A DNA stretch of 9,690 nucleotides from a bacterium. Its GTDB lineage: Bacteria; AUK180; JAQVHJ01. The position numbers were made by a program, and so were the translations under genes. Position 1 is the first letter of the stretch. Every line of letters begins with the position of its first letter. The notes under the pieces were generated by a model that did no database searches, was not told where the DNA came from, and worked only from the letters and a program-made list of their open reading frames with translations. The DNA lies in the NCBI GenBank assembly GCA_028696285.1, contig JAQVHJ010000057.1, positions 1 through 9,690 on the forward strand, read 5' to 3'. Shown piece after piece: positions 6,201-9,690 of the stretch.

Positions 6201-6972
6201 AAATTATAAAAATATTTCCGGGATATACTGTAATATAGGCGATGTTTACCGTTTTATCGGCAATTATAAACTTGCGAAAAAATATTTTATTCTCGGATTA
6301 AAGATTGCGAGAAAAGAAAAAGAGAAGTTCATTGAAAGTCTAATCCTCGGCAACCTTGCAATCCTCTATTTTAACAGTAGCGACTATAATACATCAAAAA
6401 AAGTGTTTTATCAGCAGCTGAATATCGCAATTGAGATTGGAGATAAATTTGGAGAAGCTCTTGCATATGGGAATTTATCTTCATTATATTTTAGTCTCCA
6501 CGATATGAAGAGAACGATAGAGTTTTTACTTAAAAAGAAAGAGATCGTGGAGGACTTGGGAAACAAAAGAAGCTTGAATATCGTTTTAGGTAATCTTGGG
6601 TGGTACTATTTAAAGCAGAGAAAATTTGATAAAGCGGAAGAATGTTTCAGGAATAAGTTAAAGGATGCCAAAGAGATGAATGATAAATATAACATAGGAG
6701 TCGCAAACGGTAATCTTGGAGAACTTTATTTAAAACAAAAAGAAATAAAAAAATCTGAAAAGTATCTGAAGAAATCAATTTCAATACTTCGTGAAATAAA
6801 CGTAAGGGATTTTATGGCCATATTTTTAAACACTTACGCTCAGCTTAAATATAGTCAGAAAGAATTTAAAACTGCATATAAATTAACAGAAGAATCCCTA
6901 AAAATTGCAAAAGAACTAAACATGACAGATCTGATCACAGACAACCAGCGTTTACAAAAAAGATTAATTTGA
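3286..6972 (+). CDS. Soluble-adenylyl-cyclase-like class III cyclase: two cyclase domains, NTPase, TPR
   Basis: A 1228-residue cytoplasmic protein predicted to make cAMP from ATP. Domains in order: cyclase domain 1 (about 23-190), cyclase domain 2 (about 225-395), a STAND/AAA-type NTPase (about 405-780) with Walker A GPPGIGKS (435-442) and Walker B-like IEIEDGHWLD (569-578), then helical repeats ending in at least six TPRs of exactly 40 residues (about 944-1220). This is the order of human soluble adenylyl cyclase (ADCY10). The active site looks asymmetric. Domain 1 supplies metal ligands D30 (DIVGFT) and D80 (FAGDS). Domain 2 supplies K267, T334, N341 and R345 (EYTALGKTVNLTSR), matching human K334, T405, N412 and R416 by my alignment. 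The second pseudo-site lacks these residues. Human bicarbonate-site K95 and R176 correspond to S76 and V154, so bicarbonate control is unlikely. There are no membrane segments. It is coupled by TAATG to the hydrolase, with ribosome site GGGAGAGAG just upstream. Confidence 0.93.
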   Translation: MNRFIPDFILEKVKLGKLTGKFNSSVLIIDIVGFTALTEKLITKGKEGAEILSEIINKIYDPVIRKIYELGGWVSSFAGDSFISIFPENQKVFAVLAAVWIRNYFKEKKIKVRKEDYKLNIRIGLSSGKLEWNIIDNPLQSVYFIKGSGIISAVSAIKNSSPGEICTEKKFIKGIEKELKIKKKSGNYLLISDVKKIYTNEKINVKQTFNETTKKFIPSTVLQYKGKGEFRNIVSIFIKIKETSSLNIEIINSIIEYAHKYNGYFNKIDFSDKGLVALVLFGAPQAVEKIQTRAIDFLIELNSRLKEKCSVKSGLSEGIAFTGVLGSNLRSEYTALGKTVNLTSRIMEATPWQKINTDQTTANLVKKEYLLSSQGSIKAKGFTQKIKIYSIEKSKNDKGDFSGKFFGRTEYLKKLQQIIEPINNGKFAGIVYLDGPPGIGKSRLIYELKKNLELDKINWFLFQSNEHLKESFNPVIYFLNNYFNQREENLAEENKKQFEKTLKKLIKMIQDEKLREDLIRGKYFLGALINIFWQNSIYEQLSPQLRFENTINALVAFIKCESLYKPVVIEIEDGHWLDEMTEIFINKLCKKSVDTPILIISECRLKDDGTLFTFNFGNIPVNRINLGILSEEESHDMISSILQKDITKELFRVIFEKSEGNPFYIEQIVLYLIEMNLICEKEDGYNFIDKTFELPVKINNIIIARIDRLSEELKTLIKTASVLGREFSINILSEMLRGKAIISKVKKVEAEDIWHAISEIKYIFKHALIREAVYEMQLKKQLRKLHKLAGETIEKFFKKELNLYYGELGYHFKNAEIKKKAKRYIRLAADQAKENYRNIEALKFYNLLEQYLNKKEKVLINIIKADIHYFLGDWKQHEELLNENLKKSEELKLTSQVMEIKNKLGAYYGSIGETNKAKVLLEKLRKELERSTNLNLKASVNDHLGNIYCSLGDLKQSLPIYKESLALYLKLKNYKNISGIYCNIGDVYRFIGNYKLAKKYFILGLKIARKEKEKFIESLILGNLAILYFNSSDYNTSKKVFYQQLNIAIEIGDKFGEALAYGNLSSLYFSLHDMKRTIEFLLKKKEIVEDLGNKRSLNIVLGNLGWYYLKQRKFDKAEECFRNKLKDAKEMNDKYNIGVANGNLGELYLKQKEIKKSEKYLKKSISILREINVRDFMAIFLNTYAQLKYSQKEFKTAYKLTEESLKIAKELNMTDLITDNQRLQKRLI

Positions 6973-7225
6973 AGGGGACAGCCGTTGCAAGGTTGCAAGA
7001 ACCTCTGCAATTGTTGAAATGTTGGGGAGGTGTGTAAATCGTTCCGGGAAATAAATGGGACACTCCTTTTGCTTGAATAGTTAATAATCCTTATTATACA
7101 AAAGATATATTATTTAATTTGTTGCTTGAGGACACTTAAGGAATGTCTCAAGTCCTTCTTATTCCTCCTCTCCCAAGTATACGATATTTAGAATACTTCT
7201 TGCAACCTTGCAACGGCTGTGCCCT
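6973..7225. mobile_element. MITE-like element with 29-bp terminal inverted repeats
   Basis: Positions 6973-7001 and 7197-7225 are inverted repeats of 29 bp with a single mismatch, and the inner 24 bp (6978-7001 and 7197-7220) are perfect. Each arm contains GTTGCAAGGTTGCAAG. The left arm starts right after the cyclase stop codon. The right arm overlaps the stop codon of the radical SAM gene, so the element fills the whole convergent gap. There is no coding capacity inside and no obvious target-site duplication. Alternatives are a bidirectional terminator or RNA-stability structure, though a loop of about 195 nt is long for that. Confidence 0.65.
7053..7160. repeat. Split or degenerate copy of the long-hairpin repeat
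   Basis: AAATGGGACACTCCT (7053-7067) matches one end of the repeat at 1503-1655. GAATGTCTCAAGTCCTTCTT (7141-7160) matches the other end with a few changes. Between them, instead of the 17-nt CTGATTCA palindrome, there are about 70 AT-rich bases. A local hairpin CTTGAGGACA/TGTCTCAAG (7125-7134, 7144-7152, one bulge) lies at the right end. It is nested inside the element with 29-bp terminal repeats. Confidence 0.55.
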
Positions 7226-8651
7226 ATTTAATATGTTTTCTAAAATTCATATATGCGCGGAAGATCCGAGGTGCTTCCCCGGGGTTTTTAAGGATTTGGA
7301 GGATTTTGCGGAGATAATAATGTGTTCTTTTATAGAAGGCGATTCTTGCGAAATAACATAATTTCAATATCATTTCTTTTGATAAGTCGGGATAGTTTAC
7401 GACGGTTGAATGGTATCCTTCGGGGGTAAGATACTCGCTGAATTTTTTGAAGGAAATTAAGTCGTTTTTGTCTAATTGGCTGTAAATATTTGTTCCTGGA
7501 TATGGTATTAAAGGGAAGAACTGGCATGAATCAGGAGCGAGTTTAATGGCATATTCAATTGCTTCGAGGATTTCTTTTTTATCTTCTCCAGGCAATCCAA
7601 AGATAAATGAGCCATGTACGAGAATTCCTGCCGCCCTGGTTCGGATCATGAAGGTTTCCTGTTCTGTGGGGGAGATTCCCTTTTTAATTGTTTTTAATGT
7701 TTCAGAATTAGGAGATTCGAACCCGACAAATAACAATCGTAATCCTGCATATTTCATGAGAGTGAGTGTCCTTGAATCTAAATCTGCCCTGGCATTTGCT
7801 GACCATCGGAGTTTAATGTTTTTTCTTATTAACTGCATGCAGAATTCTTGAAGCCATTCGTGGTTTGAAGTAAAGGTATCGTCTTCAAACATAATCTCTT
7901 TAACCCAGGGCATTTCTTTTTTTATGTATTTGAGTTCTTCTATAATATCTTCAATACTTCTCAATCTTACCTGGTGCCCTGTCATTACCTGTGGAAGAAC
8001 ACAGAACGAACAGTGGTATTTACATCCTCTTCCTGCATTTATTGTAATAACGGGATATCTCAAAGCAGAATAAAAATACTTACTTGGGTCCAAAAACGTT
8101 CTATAGACCTTTGAAACCCATTCAAGATCATCAAGATTTCGCACAAAATCCGATTCTTTTCCGGAATAGATCTTGTTGTTTTCCCTGTAAATAAGCCCCC
8201 GTACTTCTCCGGGTTCTTTTCCCAGCGCCAGATCCAGAAGGGGAATTTCCAATTCTCCCTTTATTACACCATCCAGTTCCGGAAACATTTTCAGTGTTTC
8301 TTCAGGTAAAGCAGACGGATGTGTTCCTGTTAAATAGACCATTGCGTTCGGAACAATCTTTTTTATATCCTGGGCAATCTCTCCGTCTGATTCAATTGAC
8401 GGGGTGCTTGTGTGGACAGCGATTATATCGTAGTTTTCGTCTGTGAGCATCTTTGTAAAGAGTTTCCAAGGTATCGGGTCTGTAACAGCATCGATCAGTT
8501 TTACATTAATTCCATTCTTTAATAAATACCCTGCTGCATAACTTAACCAGATTGGATAATATATTGTTCCGCTCTTCGTAACTGCCGGTGAGCGGGAGTC
8601 CCTTGAGTAGTTTGGCAGGAACGGGGGGTTGAGAAGAAGGATCTTCTTCAT
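7224..8651 (-). CDS. B12-binding-domain radical SAM enzyme
   Basis: A 475-residue cytoplasmic iron-sulfur enzyme of the B12-binding radical SAM class. Residues 1 to about 170 form a Rossmann-like cobalamin-binding domain (start LLLNPPFLP, then LIDAV at 52-56, TGTHPSALPEE, GELEIPLLDL). The catalytic barrel follows, with the cluster motif C210-x3-C214-x2-C217 in GRGCKYHCSFC. Other family signatures are EDDTF (256-260), GFES (310-313), FIFGLPGE (349-356) and PYPGT (383-387). The C-terminal 80 residues are basic and helical. Such enzymes methylate or rearrange unactivated carbons in lipids, antibiotics or glycans. The neighbouring glycosyltransferase suggests an envelope glycan or lipid, but the substrate cannot be read from sequence. 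ATG at 8651 overlaps the upstream stop codon (ATGA), with GGAAG about 10 nt before it. Its last codon lies within the arm of the inverted-repeat element. Confidence 0.9.
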   Translation of the reverse strand: MKKILLLNPPFLPNYSRDSRSPAVTKSGTIYYPIWLSYAAGYLLKNGINVKLIDAVTDPIPWKLFTKMLTDENYDIIAVHTSTPSIESDGEIAQDIKKIVPNAMVYLTGTHPSALPEETLKMFPELDGVIKGELEIPLLDLALGKEPGEVRGLIYRENNKIYSGKESDFVRNLDDLEWVSKVYRTFLDPSKYFYSALRYPVITINAGRGCKYHCSFCVLPQVMTGHQVRLRSIEDIIEELKYIKKEMPWVKEIMFEDDTFTSNHEWLQEFCMQLIRKNIKLRWSANARADLDSRTLTLMKYAGLRLLFVGFESPNSETLKTIKKGISPTEQETFMIRTRAAGILVHGSFIFGLPGEDKKEILEAIEYAIKLAPDSCQFFPLIPYPGTNIYSQLDKNDLISFKKFSEYLTPEGYHSTVVNYPDLSKEMILKLCYFARIAFYKRTHYYLRKILQILKNPGEAPRIFRAYMNFRKHIK

Positions 8652-9655
8652 TTTAAATAAACTTCCATTACTTTTGAGGTTATCTCCTTCCAGGAATATT
8701 GCTTTGTGAACATCTGTGCAGGTTCTTTCTGTGAAAAATTATCTAAAGATGATTTTACAGAATCTATAAATGACTTTTTATTCCCCGGTTCAAAGAAAAA
8801 AGCATTGTTTCCGGAGATTTTTTTATAATGTTCTGTATTCGGGAGGAGCACCGGTGCACCGGATGCCATTGCTTCGATTACCGGGAGACCGAACCCCTCT
8901 TCAAGAGACGGGTAAATAAACAATGAAGTAGTTTGATATAGCATAGCCAGGTCTTGATCGGGGAGAAAGCCAAGGATTTCAATAAAATCACTGAAATTTT
9001 GACTAATATTTTTTATTAAATCAGTGTTTTTCCATCCTTCAGGACCTGCAATAAAAAGCTTCAGCTTCTTCTCCTTTAAAATTTCGGTGAGGTTTTCAAG
9101 AAGGAAGTGAAATCCCTTTCCGGGTTCCAGAGCAGAAACAGTAAGGATAAATTTTTCTCCGGTGTAATCAGGTGTTTTTTCTGAATAGAATACCGGGTCC
9201 GGAGCAAGGGGAACAACAGTCAATTTGTTCAAAGTATCAGGAAAAAACTTCTTAAAATCATTAAATGTATATATTGAATCAATAATAATCTCATGAGACA
9301 GTTTTATGGTTTTAGAAACAAATTTTTTATAATATTTAACCTTTACAAACGGATATCTATCAGGATCATTTAAGAATAGCAGGTCATGAATTGTTGTTAC
9401 AAGCTTGATCCCGGTATCTTTAATATTCAGCGGGAGAATATTCGCAACAGAATGGAACACGTCTATCTTATCTTTAATAATTTCATTCTTAAGTCTATTC
9501 TGCTCAAAGATTATTCTTTGCGGGATTGATCTCAGGTTAAAACGCCTCAGTTTAAATGCCGGGTCTATATCCTTAATATAATCATGAATCTGATTTGAGT
9601 AATATACGAAGAACTCGTGCTTCTTAAAATCCGGATGTTCCGGAAATGCCTTCAA
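8648..9655 (-). CDS. Glycosyltransferase family 4, N-terminus missing (frameshift or edge)
   Basis: A GT-B fold glycosyltransferase of family 4, transferring a sugar from a nucleotide-sugar donor, probably for a cell-surface glycan. The 335 visible residues include the acceptor-side TTIHDLLFL (87-95), the donor-domain start FILTVSALEPGKG (169-181), IAGPEG (202-207), and the donor-binding E253-x7-E261 motif in EEGFGLPVIEAMASG. The C-terminal domain is complete. The N-terminus is not. The open frame starts at a TTG with no ribosome binding site, and the protein begins at what should be the first helix, so the first beta strand and glycine loop are missing. An in-frame stop lies six codons upstream, while the next frame encodes a plausible continuation. 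I read this as a frameshift (natural or assembly error) in a gene that starts beyond the window. It overlaps the radical SAM gene by 4 nt (ATGA), so the two are one operon. Confidence 0.85.
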   Translation of the reverse strand: MKAFPEHPDFKKHEFFVYYSNQIHDYIKDIDPAFKLRRFNLRSIPQRIIFEQNRLKNEIIKDKIDVFHSVANILPLNIKDTGIKLVTTIHDLLFLNDPDRYPFVKVKYYKKFVSKTIKLSHEIIIDSIYTFNDFKKFFPDTLNKLTVVPLAPDPVFYSEKTPDYTGEKFILTVSALEPGKGFHFLLENLTEILKEKKLKLFIAGPEGWKNTDLIKNISQNFSDFIEILGFLPDQDLAMLYQTTSLFIYPSLEEGFGLPVIEAMASGAPVLLPNTEHYKKISGNNAFFFEPGNKKSFIDSVKSSLDNFSQKEPAQMFTKQYSWKEITSKVMEVYLK

Positions 9656-9690
9656 GAGATTATTATTGATTCAATATATACATTTAATGA
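9655..9690 (-). pseudogene. Out-of-frame N-terminal piece of the glycosyltransferase
   Basis: On the minus strand the frame entering from the window edge reads SLNVYIESIIIS and then stops. The downstream frame reads NNNLLKAFPEHP. Family 4 enzymes commonly have a YIEN/S...NLLKAF-type first helix, so joining the two frames by one added base near the AATAATAAT run restores an expected N-terminal helix. The piece is short, so support is modest. Confidence 0.5.

Noticed and set aside
7143..7361. 72-codon plus-strand open frame at the convergent gap
   Set aside because: It covers the inverted-repeat arm and then runs antisense to the radical SAM gene; no supporting start signal or motif.
9653..9655. 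TTG at 9655 as the true glycosyltransferase start
   Set aside because: There is no Shine-Dalgarno sequence before it, and the protein would lack the conserved first strand and glycine loop of the family.

Overview
The window looks like an AT-rich chromosomal segment of a Gram-negative bacterium. Supporting signs are a lipoprotein with a lipobox, sigma70-type TTGACA/TAnnAT promoters, purine-rich Shine-Dalgarno sites and very lysine- and isoleucine-rich proteins. I cannot place it in a phylum from sequence alone. An uncultured candidate-phylum genome is plausible, but that is only an impression. There is no tRNA, rRNA, CRISPR array or transposase gene.

Layout. 1-320: two tandem palindromic repeats, then promoter P1. 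321-1403 (+): a phospholipase D-superfamily lipoprotein with two intact HKD motifs, followed by a strong intrinsic terminator. 1404-1669: a convergent gap with two near-identical long-hairpin repeats. 1670-1918 (-): a small acidic protein of unknown function with its own promoter P3. 1919-2470: a divergent gap packed with different palindromes, including an inverted copy of the repeat at position 1, then promoter P2. 2471-6972 (+): a two-gene operon in which a minimal cytoplasmic alkaline-phosphatase-superfamily hydrolase is translationally coupled (TAATG) to a 1228-residue class III cyclase. 6973-7225: a convergent gap filled end to end by an element with 29-bp terminal inverted repeats. 7224-9655 (-): a B12-binding-domain radical SAM enzyme and, upstream and overlapping by ATGA, a family 4 glycosyltransferase that is 5'-incomplete and apparently frameshifted at the window edge.

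How the genes fit together. The most notable unit is the hydrolase/cyclase operon. The cyclase has the domain order of animal soluble adenylyl cyclase (two cyclase domains, NTPase, TPR), with one composite active site that looks intact. The two bicarbonate-sensing positions known from the human enzyme are replaced. Its partner keeps all the metal ligands and the nucleophile of the nucleotide pyrophosphatase/phosphodiesterase type. A make-and-break nucleotide signalling pair is therefore a reasonable but unproven hypothesis. The glycosyltransferase/radical SAM pair looks like part of a surface glycan or lipid pathway.

All three promoters (PLD lipoprotein, small protein, cyclase operon) carry the same element, GGGnAAACTCCT, 14-15 bp upstream of a perfect TTGACA. 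They may form a shared regulon. The same core also occurs in the hairpin repeats, which links promoters and repeats.
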